Source of the DNA: Ruminococcus sp.
GTDB lineage: Bacteria > Bacillota > Clostridia > Oscillospirales > Ruminococcaceae
Assembly (NCBI GenBank): GCA_019420505.1
Contig: JAHZHC010000020.1
Span: forward strand, 1 to 64,000
DNA length: 64,000 nucleotides
Direction of reading: 5' to 3'
The notes under the pieces were generated by a model, which saw only the letters and a program-made list of their open reading frames with translations, was not told the origin of the DNA and ran no database searches. Below, piece after piece: positions 14,700-23,340 of the stretch. The first letter of the stretch is position 1; each line of letters starts with the position of its first letter. A program made the position numbers and the translations under genes.

Positions 14700-15426
14700 T
14701 GTTCTTCACCGCCCTTTCAAATACCTCTTCAAGATTTGCTGCACTATGCTTTTCAAGGAGTTCAGCCGGCGTTCCAGTTTCCAGCAAATGACCCTTTGCA
14801 ATTATTCCTACACGATCAGACACATACTCAATCTCAAGCATATTATGTGAGGAAAGCAAAAAGCTCATGCCCTGTGAAGCAAGCTCCTTAATCATACGTC
14901 TTATTTCCAGTGCATTTATAATATCAAGTCCTGATGTTGGTTCGTCAAGAATCGCTAATGCAGGCTTTGACATAATTGCTCTCGCAAGAAGCAGCTTTCT
15001 TGTCATACCTCTTGAATAGCTGCCGATTTTATCGTCAAGTCTATCACCTAAACCGCAGATCTCTGACGCCGTCTTTACATATTCATCAGCATCAGCAGAA
15101 TCTTTTGCATAGATGCCTGCCATGAACTGAAGATATTTTTTACCTGTCATAGTTTTATATGCACCGGCCTCGTCAGGAAGATATGTAATATTCTCACGCA
15201 CTTTTCCGGGCTCGGTAAGAATACTGTGGCCCATAACAACCGCATCGCCTTCGGTAGCTTTAAGAAGCGTTGAAATCATACGAATTGTTGTTGTTTTTCC
15301 GGCACCGTTCGGACCGATCAAAGCAAAAATTTCACCTTTTTTTACATCAAAGGTTACATTTTGAGACGCATATACGCCTTTTTTATACTGCTTTGAAAGA
15401 CCTTTAACCTCCAAAACATTTTCCAT
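14686..15426 (-). CDS. ABC exporter ATP-binding protein
   Basis: This 246-residue nucleotide-binding subunit has Walker A GPNGAGKT (residues 38-45), a variant signature YSRGM in place of LSGGQ, Walker B LAILDEPTSG and the H-loop SSHNM. The degenerate signature is common in NatA/CcmA-like exporters. It is the first gene of a two-gene operon with its own promoter upstream and energises the permease encoded next. Confidence 0.93.
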   Translation of the reverse strand: MENVLEVKGLSKQYKKGVYASQNVTFDVKKGEIFALIGPNGAGKTTTIRMISTLLKATEGDAVVMGHSILTEPGKVRENITYLPDEAGAYKTMTGKKYLQFMAGIYAKDSADADEYVKTASEICGLGDRLDDKIGSYSRGMTRKLLLARAIMSKPALAILDEPTSGLDIINALEIRRMIKELASQGMSFLLSSHNMLEIEYVSDRVGIIAKGHLLETGTPAELLEKHSAANLEEVFERAVKNSEIL

Positions 15427-15492
15427 AAATCTTTACTCCCTTCTTTTGCAATCATATAACGAAAAAACGTTATTCCGCAAAACACCATAAAT

Positions 15493-15521
15493 ATTGTACT
15501 ACGTTAACTTATTTTTGTCAA
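15493..15521 (-). promoter_or_regulatory. Promoter of the ABC exporter operon
   Basis: TTGACA, 17 bp and TACAAT on the minus strand, 67 bases before the ATPase start. Confidence 0.82.
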
Positions 15522-16048
15522 CATAGCATAATTGACGAATTTTAAATTTATTAAATAATAAGATTATGAGAGAAAAAACGTACTAATGTTGAAAACTTTG
15601 AAAACTTCTGAATTTTTTTAACCTTTAAAACCTTAGTTTTAAACAGTTTCAACATAGTTTTCAACACTTTTTTATTTTTATATTCAAGTTTTCAACTGTC
15701 CAATAATCCTCCTTAACGGCAAAAAAAGTCGTATAAAGTCAGAAAATTTATATTTAAGTTTTAAAAGTGCATAAAAACATTGCCTAACACATAATAGTAT
15801 AACACAACCACTTCATGTTGTCAACAACTACATTAAATTGTTTGAGCAACAACTGTAATGTGTTGTAATATAAATATAAGGTGTTAAAGTCTTAAAACCA
15901 TGGCCTAAGTCTTGCTTCATATGCAGAGGACAACAAGAATTTCAACATAAGAACAAATTTTTCAATGAAATCCTAAAGAATTAAAATTTAGTCTTAGAGG
16001 ATAACGTAAATATACATCTTAATGAGTATTACGAGAGGATTGCTTTTT
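15522..16048. other. Non-coding region with two families of short dyads
   Basis: This AT-rich stretch of about 500 bases has no supported gene. The 10-mer AGTTTTCAAC occurs at 15656-15665 and 15687-15696 (31 bp apart) and inverted at 15588-15597, with a near copy at 15645. Closer to the XRE gene, two related elements CAACAACT...TTGTT occur at 15822-15842 and 15847-15866 and could be operators for the regulator encoded next. Confidence 0.5.
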
Positions 16049-16348
16049 ATGGTAAAAAACCTTAAAAAATTACGTAATGAACGTGGAATAAGTCAGCGTG
16101 ATCTTGCAGATATAATAATGGTATCACAACAAAGTATAAATAAATATGAAAATCACAACGTTGAACCTGATATTGACACTCTTATTAAAATGGCGGATTA
16201 TTTTGACGTCAGCCTCGACTATTTGGTAGGCAGGGAATTCAATGCTTCATATTTAAATAACAATCAACTGAATCTGTGCCGTGAAGATCTTTTAAAGGTA
16301 AAAACTACAATGGAAACCTTACTTAAAATTATTGACAATCAAGTTTGA
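16049..16348 (+). CDS. XRE-family transcriptional regulator
   Basis: This is a 99-residue regulator read from ATG 16049 with GAGAGGA upstream. Residues 4-60 are a classic Cro/C1 helix-turn-helix (LRNERGISQRDLADIIMVSQQSINKYEN) followed by DYFDVSLDYLVGR; the tail is short and charged. It is encoded 53 bases before two secreted proteins on the same strand, with no terminator between, so it may control them as well as itself. The repeated CAACAACT elements about 180-230 bases upstream are the obvious candidate operators. Confidence 0.88.
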   Translation: MVKNLKKLRNERGISQRDLADIIMVSQQSINKYENHNVEPDIDTLIKMADYFDVSLDYLVGREFNASYLNNNQLNLCREDLLKVKTTMETLLKIIDNQV

Positions 16349-16401
16349 AACATGTTATAATAAATTATGAGTTTGTTTCATATATTACAAAGGAGTTAGT
16401 T

Positions 16402-17232
16402 ATGAATAGTAAAAAGAAATTTTTATCTCTTTCCCTCGCATTAGTAACATGTATAGGAACTTTGCTTTATGCTATGGCACCTGCGTTCAATTGGAAAGCA
16501 GAAGCTATAAATATTGAGGACAGTTTTAATCTTGATGACAACAGTGAAACTGTAATAAAATTCCGCACAGATATTTCTAAAGCAATTCTTACTCTTTCCG
16601 ATACAACTTTTGTGCATACAGGTGAAGAGATCCGTCCAACAGTTAGCGTCAGAAGAACAGTTAATGCTGTAAGAGATTTGCGTGAAGGTACAGAATACAC
16701 TGTAAGCTATGAAAATAATGTAGAGCCCGGTACCGCTACACTTTCCGTAACCGGAATAGGTAAATATAAAGGAACCGCATCAACTACATTCCAAATTACT
16801 CATGATTACAGTATTGTAAACGTTATAAAGCCTACATACAAAGAGCAGGGATATACACTTCACAAATGCTCGGTATGCGGAGCGGAATACAAGGACAACT
16901 TTGTTGACAAGCTTGAAATGATTGTTAAATATCAGCTAAAGGATTTAAATGACGGTACATATGGTATCAGAACTATTCTTGTAGTGGATGAGGAATATGT
17001 AAGTCAGTCTGATTCAGCAAGCGTTTATCTGACCATTCCGGGACAAAGCAACTCAGACAAAATCAACATAACAAAAGCATACCGAAGCCTTATTGCTTCA
17101 GGTAAAACTGTAAGCGCCGGTGACGGAAATGTATTTTTGATAGGTAAATTTATGGATATCCCTGAAGATTTAATTAACGGAATAACCGTTCACTTTGAAT
17201 GTGACGGAGTAGAAACTGAAAGAACTATATAA
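16402..17232 (+). CDS. Secreted protein with MBG/Ig-like module and CxxC zinc motif
   Basis: This 276-residue protein is read from ATG 16402, six bases after AAGGAG. Residues 1-34 are a signal peptide (KKKFLSLSLALVTCIGTLLYAMAPAFNWKAEA broken after the hydrophobic core). Residues about 37-135 form a beta-sandwich-like module with GTEYTVSYENNVEPGTAT and GIGKYKGTA, typical of surface proteins of gut Clostridia. HKCSVCGAEY (about 155-165) could bind a metal. The C-terminal 100 residues are unrecognised. It shares the motif DSFNLDDNSE and the whole first module with the next gene, so the two are paralogues. I see no LPXTG, SLH or dockerin motif; it is probably released or held non-covalently. Confidence 0.72.
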   Translation: MNSKKKFLSLSLALVTCIGTLLYAMAPAFNWKAEAINIEDSFNLDDNSETVIKFRTDISKAILTLSDTTFVHTGEEIRPTVSVRRTVNAVRDLREGTEYTVSYENNVEPGTATLSVTGIGKYKGTASTTFQITHDYSIVNVIKPTYKEQGYTLHKCSVCGAEYKDNFVDKLEMIVKYQLKDLNDGTYGIRTILVVDEEYVSQSDSASVYLTIPGQSNSDKINITKAYRSLIASGKTVSAGDGNVFLIGKFMDIPEDLINGITVHFECDGVETERTI

Positions 17233-17275
17233 CAGAAAACGGTATTGAAGATATGTAGGAAATAAGGAGGAAATT

Positions 17276-18814
17276 ATGGCTAAAAAATTAATTGCTTGTA
17301 TGCTTTCATTATCAATGGCTGCAACAGCGTTAGTAACACCGTTAGGTGAACATGTCGGTAAATTATTTAAGCTTCCGACATTCAGTGTAAATGCAATGGA
17401 CGTTGAAGACAGCTTTAATCTTGATGATAACAGTGAAGCTGTCATTAAATTTCGAACTGATATTTCAAAATCCAATCCAATTGTTACTCTTTCGGCAACA
17501 AATTTTTCATACACCGGAAAGGAAATTACTCCCTTCGTTGGTTTCAGAAGATCTTCTACCGCTGTCAGAGATTTGAAAGTAGGAACTGAAATCACCGTAA
17601 GTTATAAAAACAACGTAAATCCGGGAACTGCTACTGTTATTATTACCGGTATCAATAAATATAAGGGAACTGTAACAAAGACTTTTACTATTTCCGCCCC
17701 TGATGCGCCGGCAACAGTGACAGGCTTTAAAGCGGCTTCGACCTATGCAAATTCTGTTAAACTTACATGGAACAAGGTAAGCGGTGCACAAGGATACATT
17801 ATATATAAATACGATGATGTAAAGAAAACATGGGTTCGGGATGCAAAAACAAATACTACTGATAATACATATACCGTCAATAAATTAAATGCAGGAACGG
17901 CATATAAATTTGCTGTTAAAGCTTATATAACAGCCGGAAAAGAAATTGCAAGCAAAAGCTATCCCACAGTTAAAGCTACAACTAACCCTGCAACAGTTTC
18001 AGGACTGAAAGCTTCTTCCACTTCAGCAAATTCAGTTAAACTTACATGGAGCAAGGCTTCAGGAGCCGACGGCTATGTAATTTACAGATATAATACAAGC
18101 ACAAAGAAATACGGAAGAATTGCAAAAATCACTGCTAATACATATACTGATAAAAACCTGAAAGCAGGCACATCTTATAAATATGCAGTAAGAGCTTATA
18201 AAACAGTAGACGGAAAAGAACTTCTTAGTACAACTTACCCTCAATTAACTGCTTACACAAATCTTGCAACTGTAACAGGCTTTAAAGCAGCTTCAACCTC
18301 TGCAAATTCTGTAAAGCTTACATGGAACAAGGTAAGCGGTGCACAGGGTTATATCATATATAAATACGATGATGTAAAGAAAACCTGGGTAAGAATTTCA
18401 AAAACAAATACAACAGCCAATACTTATACCGCAAATAAACTGAGTTCGGGAAAAACATATAAGTTTGCAGTAAAGGCATATAAAACAATAAGCGGTAAAG
18501 AAGTGACAAGCGCTTCATATCCTCAACTAACCACATCGACTAATCCCGCAACTGTAAACTTCACGCTGACAGCCGGAAGCAGCAAAGCAACAGTAAAATG
18601 GAACAAGGTATCAGGTGCTACTGGATATAAGGTTTACTATAAGACATCAGCTAAAGGAGGCTGGGTTGCTTTAAAGACAACTACTGCTTCAAGCTACACT
18701 AAAACAGGACTTACAAAGGGCAAAACTTATTACTTTACAGTTAAAGCCTACAGAACCGTAAGCGGCAAGACTTATAACGGAGCATATACAACTAAATCCA
18801 TTAAAATTAAATAA
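17276..18814 (+). CDS. Secreted protein with four fibronectin type III domains
   Basis: This 512-residue protein has a signal peptide (residues 1-40), the same DSFNLDDNSE/MBG-like module as its neighbour (about 43-140), then four FnIII repeats starting near residues 143, 237, 329 and 422 (each with TVxGLKAxS, VKLTWxKxSGAxGYxIY, TYT, YKFAVKAY). Repeats 1 and 3 are nearly identical in DNA, indicating recent duplication. Such arrays occur in adhesins and carbohydrate-active surface proteins of gut Firmicutes, but no catalytic domain is present. The start follows AAGGAGG; a strong terminator ends the transcript. Confidence 0.82.
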   Translation: MAKKLIACMLSLSMAATALVTPLGEHVGKLFKLPTFSVNAMDVEDSFNLDDNSEAVIKFRTDISKSNPIVTLSATNFSYTGKEITPFVGFRRSSTAVRDLKVGTEITVSYKNNVNPGTATVIITGINKYKGTVTKTFTISAPDAPATVTGFKAASTYANSVKLTWNKVSGAQGYIIYKYDDVKKTWVRDAKTNTTDNTYTVNKLNAGTAYKFAVKAYITAGKEIASKSYPTVKATTNPATVSGLKASSTSANSVKLTWSKASGADGYVIYRYNTSTKKYGRIAKITANTYTDKNLKAGTSYKYAVRAYKTVDGKELLSTTYPQLTAYTNLATVTGFKAASTSANSVKLTWNKVSGAQGYIIYKYDDVKKTWVRISKTNTTANTYTANKLSSGKTYKFAVKAYKTISGKEVTSASYPQLTTSTNPATVNFTLTAGSSKATVKWNKVSGATGYKVYYKTSAKGGWVALKTTTASSYTKTGLTKGKTYYFTVKAYRTVSGKTYNGAYTTKSIKIK

Positions 18815-18819
18815 ATATC

Positions 18820-18858
18820 AAAAGATGGTTATACCAAATCGGTATAACCATCTTTTTT
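18820..18858 (+). terminator. Terminator of the secreted-protein operon
   Basis: A 15-bp stem (AAAGATGGTTATACC with its complement, 5-base loop) followed by six T residues. Confidence 0.93.
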
Positions 18859-18897
18859 GATTCATAATGCTTTTTCATTATTAAAGCTGTTTATTCA

Positions 18898-18932
18898 TAA
18901 AAAACGGGCAAACCTCAAATTAGGTTTGCCCA
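18898..18932 (-). terminator. Terminator of the ribosomal protein superoperon
   Basis: A GGGCAAACCT/AGGTTTGCCC stem followed on the minus strand by GTTTTTT, just past the rplQ stop. Confidence 0.88.
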
Positions 18933-18947
18933 TTAATTTTTAAAGAA

Positions 18948-19289
18948 TTATACCAACTGAATAATAGCCATTTCAGCTGCGTCGCCACGGCGAGGCCCGA
19001 TCTTAATAATCTTAGTATAACCGCCGTTACGTCCGCTGTATGATGGTGCAATTTCATCAAACAGCTTCTTTGCTACACTTTCCTTTGTGATATATGAAAG
19101 TGCCTGACGCTTTGAATGCAGGTCGCCTGCTTTACCTAAAGTAATCATCTTTTCGGTCATAGCACTAACCTCTTTAGCTCTTGTTACAGTTGTTTCAATC
19201 TTACCGTTTTCGAGAAGATATGTTACCATAGCTCTGAGCATTGCTTTTCTATGGTCAGTTGCTCTTCCCAGCTTTCTTGTGCCTGGCAT
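18948..19289 (-). CDS. rplQ: Ribosomal protein L17
   Basis: This 113-residue 50S protein lies near the exit tunnel. LGRATDHRKAMLRAMVTYLLENG and ETTVTRAKE are the family signatures, and the C-terminus RRGDAAEMAIIQLV is typical. It is the last gene of the superoperon, 17 bases after rpoA, and is followed by the terminator. Confidence 0.97.
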   Translation of the reverse strand: MPGTRKLGRATDHRKAMLRAMVTYLLENGKIETTVTRAKEVSAMTEKMITLGKAGDLHSKRQALSYITKESVAKKLFDEIAPSYSGRNGGYTKIIKIGPRRGDAAEMAIIQLV

Positions 19290-19306
19290 AGATATTCACT
19301 CCTTAC

Positions 19307-20266
19307 TTAATTATCTTCTTCAGAACTGAGGTCATAGCCTAATGAATGCAGCTTTTCCTTAACCTCATCAAATGATTTCTTTCCAAGGTTTCTTACCTTC
19401 ATCATTTCTTCTGCTGATTTTTCAATCAAATCGTTTACTGTGTTAATTCCTGCACGCTTCAGACAGTTAAATGAACGTACAGATAAGTCAAGTTCCTCAA
19501 TGGTCATCTCAAGGATCTTTTCTTTACCCTTATCATCCTTTTCCACCATAATCTCAACTACATTTGTATCTTCAGACAAATCAATAAAGAGATTCAGATG
19601 CTCGTTGAGGAGTTTGGCTGCCAATGATACTGCTTCCTTGGCTGAGATAGTTCCATCTGTCCACAGTTCAAGTGTAAGCTTATCATAGTCGGTAATCTGT
19701 CCTACACGAGTATTGTCAACTGTATAGTTTACCTTGAGAACCGGAGTATATATGCTGTCCACAGCTATTACACCAATAGGAGCATTAGTCATGAGAGCTT
19801 TATTCTTTTCAGCGGAAACATATCCTCTTCCAATGTCAAGAACAATTTCCATATAAAGCTTTGCACCCTCGCTCAATGTTGCAATATGCATATCCGGAAC
19901 AAGAATATCAACTTCAGAGTCTGTTTTGATATCTCCGGCAGTTACGACACACTCGCCTTCAGCTTCAATATATACAGTTTTAGGACCTTCACCGTAAAGC
20001 TTTGCATTAAGTCCTTTCAGGTTAAGTATTATTTCTGTTACGTCTTCCTTAACCCCGGGAATAGTTGAAAGCTCATGATGAATTCCATCAATTTTTACAG
20101 ATGTTACCGCAACACCCGGCAAAGAGGAGAGCAGTACTCTTCTCAGACTGTTTCCAAGAGTAGTACCATAGCCTCGCTCTAACGGTTCAAGAATAAACTT
20201 TCCGTAAGTACCGTTATTTTTAAGTTCGGCCGTTTCAATCTCAGGCTTTTCTATTTTTTCTAGCAT
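19307..20266 (-). CDS. rpoA: RNA polymerase alpha subunit
   Basis: A 319-residue alpha subunit. Residues 1-235 are the dimerising N-terminal domain (RGYGTTLGNSLRRVLLSSLPG) and residues 250-315 the DNA- and activator-binding C-terminal domain (VRSFNCLKRAGINTVNDLI, VRNLGKKSFDEV). It assembles the core enzyme. Its place after rpsD and before rplQ is the standard alpha-operon order; ribosomal protein S4 controls this region in Bacillus, but no equivalent target was sought here. Confidence 0.98.
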   Translation of the reverse strand: MLEKIEKPEIETAELKNNGTYGKFILEPLERGYGTTLGNSLRRVLLSSLPGVAVTSVKIDGIHHELSTIPGVKEDVTEIILNLKGLNAKLYGEGPKTVYIEAEGECVVTAGDIKTDSEVDILVPDMHIATLSEGAKLYMEIVLDIGRGYVSAEKNKALMTNAPIGVIAVDSIYTPVLKVNYTVDNTRVGQITDYDKLTLELWTDGTISAKEAVSLAAKLLNEHLNLFIDLSEDTNVVEIMVEKDDKGKEKILEMTIEELDLSVRSFNCLKRAGINTVNDLIEKSAEEMMKVRNLGKKSFDEVKEKLHSLGYDLSSEEDN

Positions 20267-20365
20267 TTAAAACCCTCCTGTTTTAAAACTCAATCAGTTT
20301 TACACGAATAAATGGTTTTATAAATTCCAGATAACCCGAATGCAGAAAATAATCCGCAATACAAA

Positions 20366-20962
20366 TTACTTAGAATACAACTCAACAATGAGATGTTCTT
20401 CAATTTCGTAATCCAGATCTTCCTTAACGGGCATACGGATAACCTTTGCCGACTGCTCATTCTTATTTACATCAAGCCATGTAGGAGTTACTCTGCCTGC
20501 AGTTGTTTCAATAATCTGCTTGAACTTTTCGCTCTTTTTGCTGTTTTCTCTAAGAGAAATAACATCACCGACTTTAATTCTGTATGAAGGAATATCAACT
20601 CTCTTGCCGTTTACATTAAAATGTCCGTGAACGACAAGCTGACGTGCCTCACGTCTTGTCATTGAAAGACCCATTCTGAAAACTACATTATCAAGTCTTG
20701 ATTCAAGACATGTGATAAGATTTTCACCGGCCTGGCCTTCCATTTTCTGAGCAATTTCAAAATAGTGATAGAACTGCTTTTCTAAAACGCCATAGATAAA
20801 TTTTAATTTCTGCTTTTCCTTCAACTGAAGTCCATATTCAGAAACTTTCTTTCTTTTGTTAGCGTTAGGATCACGCTTTGTCTCCTTAGCAATACCCATA
20901 ACCATTGGGCTGATGCCTAATGATTTACATCTTTTAAGGATTGGTTCTCTGCTTACTGCCAT
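20366..20962 (-). CDS. rpsD: Ribosomal protein S4
   Basis: This 198-residue primary 16S-binding protein has an N-terminal helical domain and an S4 RNA-binding domain (residues about 88-150, ESRLDNVVFRMGLSMTRREARQLVVHGHFNVNG). It is the form without the N-terminal zinc cysteines. S4 inside the alpha operon, between rpsK and rpoA, is the arrangement of Clostridia, whereas Bacillus carries rpsD elsewhere. Gaps of about 90-100 bases on either side contain no obvious terminator. Confidence 0.97.
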   Translation of the reverse strand: MAVSREPILKRCKSLGISPMVMGIAKETKRDPNANKRKKVSEYGLQLKEKQKLKFIYGVLEKQFYHYFEIAQKMEGQAGENLITCLESRLDNVVFRMGLSMTRREARQLVVHGHFNVNGKRVDIPSYRIKVGDVISLRENSKKSEKFKQIIETTAGRVTPTWLDVNKNEQSAKVIRMPVKEDLDYEIEEHLIVELYSK

Positions 20963-21052
20963 TGTAATTTACCTCCGTTTTTAATGTTATATCGGATCTT
21001 AAAGTCTTACTTTTATCCGACTTTGAGTAAACTTGAAACTCAAATTGTCTGA

Positions 21053-21451
21053 TTATACACGTCTTCTCTTAGGAGGACGGCATCCGTTATGAGGGATTGG
21101 AGTAACGTCTTTAATAAGTCTTACTTCTAAATCCTCAGACTGCAAAGCTCTGATTGCAGCTTCTCTTCCTGCACCAGGACCCTTTACAAAAACTTCTACT
21201 GTCTTAAGTCCATGCTCCTTAGCAGCCTTTGCAGCTGTTTCAGCAGCTGTCTGAGCAGCAAAAGGAGTTGATTTCTTTGAGCCTCTAAAACCTAATCCGC
21301 CAGCAGAAGCCCATGAAATAGCATTACCCTGCATATCTGTGATGGTAACGATTGTGTTATTAAAAGTAGACTGGATATGAACCTGTCCCTGTTCAATATT
21401 TTTTCTTTCACGACGGCGACGAACCGTTGTCTTTCTCTTTGGCTGAGCCAT
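21053..21451 (-). CDS. rpsK: Ribosomal protein S11
   Basis: A 132-residue protein of the 30S platform, lining the mRNA exit. IQSTFNNTIVTITDMQGNAISWASAGGLGFRGS and the C-terminal IPHNGCRPPKRRRV are canonical. It is 15 bases downstream of rpsM. Confidence 0.98.
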   Translation of the reverse strand: MAQPKRKTTVRRRRERKNIEQGQVHIQSTFNNTIVTITDMQGNAISWASAGGLGFRGSKKSTPFAAQTAAETAAKAAKEHGLKTVEVFVKGPGAGREAAIRALQSEDLEVRLIKDVTPIPHNGCRPPKRRRV

Positions 21452-21466
21452 TTGTTCACACCCTCC

Positions 21467-21835
21467 TTACTTCTTCTTATTAGCGATTGTCTTAACAGGA
21501 CCCTTACGAGTTCTTGCGTTTGTCTTTGTTCTCTGTCCTCTTACAGGAAGACCCTTACGATGACGCACACCTCTGTAGCAACCGATTTCAACAAGTCTTT
21601 TTATGTTAAGAGCAACATTTCTTCTAAGGTCACCCTCAACTGTTAGGTTTTTATCAATATAATCACGCAATTTTGCTACATCGTCTTCTGACATATCCTT
21701 TACTCTTACATCAGGATTAACTCCTGTTTCTTCAAGAATTTTTGTAGCAGTTTTCTGACCGATACCATAGATATAAGTCAAACCGATTTCGATTCTCTTA
21801 TCTCTTGGAAGGTCGATTCCAGCAATACGAGCCAT
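21467..21835 (-). CDS. rpsM: Ribosomal protein S13
   Basis: A 122-residue protein of the 30S head that contacts the P-site tRNA and the 50S subunit. It starts MARIAGIDLPRDKR and ends in the basic tail RTKTNARTRKGPVKTIANKKK. YIYGIG and CYRGVRHRKGLPVRGQRT are diagnostic. Confidence 0.98.
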   Translation of the reverse strand: MARIAGIDLPRDKRIEIGLTYIYGIGQKTATKILEETGVNPDVRVKDMSEDDVAKLRDYIDKNLTVEGDLRRNVALNIKRLVEIGCYRGVRHRKGLPVRGQRTKTNARTRKGPVKTIANKKK

Positions 21836-21864
21836 TATTTAGCTGCACCTCCATTATTGGTTTG

Positions 21865-21978
21865 TTAGCCCTGACGTTGTTTATGCTTAGGATTCTGGCA
21901 GATTACCATAACCTTGCCTTTTCTTTTGATTACCTTGCATTTTTCGCAGATTGGCTTCACTGAAGGTCTTACTTTCAT
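21865..21978 (-). CDS. rpmJ: Ribosomal protein L36
   Basis: This 37-residue protein (MKVRPSVKPICEKCK...) has the CxxC...C...H zinc ribbon (C11, C14, C27, H32), so it is the zinc-containing paralogue. The infA-rpmJ-rpsM order is typical of Firmicutes. The AGGAGGTATTTC ribosome site lies just upstream. Confidence 0.97.
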   Translation of the reverse strand: MKVRPSVKPICEKCKVIKRKGKVMVICQNPKHKQRQG

Positions 21979-22044
21979 TGAAATACCTCCTTTAATATAA
22001 CAACAAGAATTTTCATTCTTCTTACTTTTGAAGCAAAGTACAGA

Positions 22045-22263
22045 TTACTTTGATCTCCAAGTGATTCTTCCTTTTGTCAAGTCATAAGGTGACATCTCGA
22101 CCGTTACCTTATCTCCGGGCACGATTCGAATGTAATTCATACGAAGCTTGCCTGAAACATGAGCAAGTATCTTATGACCGTTTGAAAGCTCTACCTGAAA
22201 TGTTGCATTTGGAAGAGCCTCAACAACTGTACCTTCAAGTTCGATTACATCTTCTTTTGACAT
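22045..22263 (-). CDS. infA: Translation initiation factor IF-1
   Basis: A 72-residue S1-like OB-fold protein that binds the A site during initiation. EDVIELEGTVVEALPNATF and DKVTVEMSPYDLTKGRI are signatures. It sits 19 bases after the KOW-domain gene, in the standard map-infA-rpmJ neighbourhood. Confidence 0.98.
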   Translation of the reverse strand: MSKEDVIELEGTVVEALPNATFQVELSNGHKILAHVSGKLRMNYIRIVPGDKVTVEMSPYDLTKGRITWRSK

Positions 22264-22282
22264 TTAAAAATACCTCCCCGTC

Positions 22283-22549
22283 TTAAGGCTGACGGTCAGC
22301 TGAATTTTCGTTTTGGGTTTTAAACTCACTAATCAGCTTTCTAAGTTTTTTGTTTGTCAGCTCATTAGTATCAATTACTGCATTAACAGGTGAAATGTGC
22401 TTTATATTCTTTCGCTTTGGTTTTTCAAGTCTTCGCTCTTTACCGTCAGCAATTTCAACAAAGCCGCCGCAAACTCCCACAGCAACGTAAAAGGAATCTT
22501 TTTCACGGCCTGCAAGCGCTTTTACTATTGAGCCTGGTACTATATTCAC
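22283..22549 (-). CDS. KOW-domain RNA-binding protein (L14e-like)
   Basis: An 88-residue protein with an N-terminal KOW/SH3-like fold (IVPGSIVKALAGREKDSFYVAV) and a basic middle (RRLEKPKRKNIKHI). Clostridia commonly carry such a gene between map and infA, annotated as KOW-domain or L14e-like. It probably binds rRNA or mRNA, but its function has not been defined to my knowledge. Its fixed position inside the ribosomal operon implies a role in ribosome assembly or translation. The gap to map is 15 bases. Confidence 0.85.
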   Translation of the reverse strand: MNIVPGSIVKALAGREKDSFYVAVGVCGGFVEIADGKERRLEKPKRKNIKHISPVNAVIDTNELTNKKLRKLISEFKTQNENSADRQP

Positions 22550-22564
22550 AATGCTGCCCCTTCC

Positions 22565-23311
22565 CTAAGGCTGTGTCAGAATGACTGCGCCGTCGGGAGT
22601 AACAGCTATTGTATGCTCAAAATGAGCAGACAGCTTTCCGTCCACTGTCTTTACGGTCCATTCATCGGGCATAACCTTTACCGCAGCAGTACCCTCATTG
22701 ATCATTGGTTCAATTGCAATAACCATTCCGGCTACTAATCTTGGACCATGACCTGCTTTCCCGAAATTCGGAACCTCAGGATCCTCATGCAGGTTTCTGC
22801 CTACGCCATGACCGACAAATTCTCTGACAACAGAATAACCGTTGTCCTCATTATATTTTTGAATTGCTGCTCCGATGTCGCCGAGTCTTATTCCCGGCTT
22901 CACCATATCTATAGCAAGATATAGGCTTTCCTCGGTTGATTTCATCAATGCCTTTGCTTCATCTGAAATTTCACCGACAGCAAAGGTTTTACATGAATCG
23001 CCATGATATCCGTCAATATATGCTCCCACGTCGACTGAAACGATATCCCCCTCCACAAATTTACGTGAACCGGGAATTCCGTGAATTACCTCATCGTTTA
23101 CTGAGATACAAGCTGATCCGGGGAATCCGCCGTATCCCAAAAAACTTGGTTTTGCTCCGTGAGAAGTAATATATTTACGAACAATGGTATCAAGCTCTTT
23201 AGTAGTCATACCGGGTTTAATAGCCTCGCCGGCAGCAATCAATGCACCGGCAGTAATTTGTCCTGCCTTACGCATTTTTTCAATTTCTTTATTGGATTTA
23301 ACACATATCAT
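22565..23311 (-). CDS. map: Methionine aminopeptidase, type I
   Basis: This 248-residue enzyme removes the N-terminal Met from nascent proteins. The five metal ligands are visible: Asp in VDVGAYIDGYHGDSC (two), His in GHGVGRNLHEDP, Glu in IAIEPMINEG and Glu in HFEHTIAVT. It lacks the N-terminal zinc-finger extension. It follows adk by 29 bases. Confidence 0.97.
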   Translation of the reverse strand: MICVKSNKEIEKMRKAGQITAGALIAAGEAIKPGMTTKELDTIVRKYITSHGAKPSFLGYGGFPGSACISVNDEVIHGIPGSRKFVEGDIVSVDVGAYIDGYHGDSCKTFAVGEISDEAKALMKSTEESLYLAIDMVKPGIRLGDIGAAIQKYNEDNGYSVVREFVGHGVGRNLHEDPEVPNFGKAGHGPRLVAGMVIAIEPMINEGTAAVKVMPDEWTVKTVDGKLSAHFEHTIAVTPDGAVILTQP

Positions 23312-23340
23312 ATAAGCAAATACCTTGAAATTTCTTTCAA

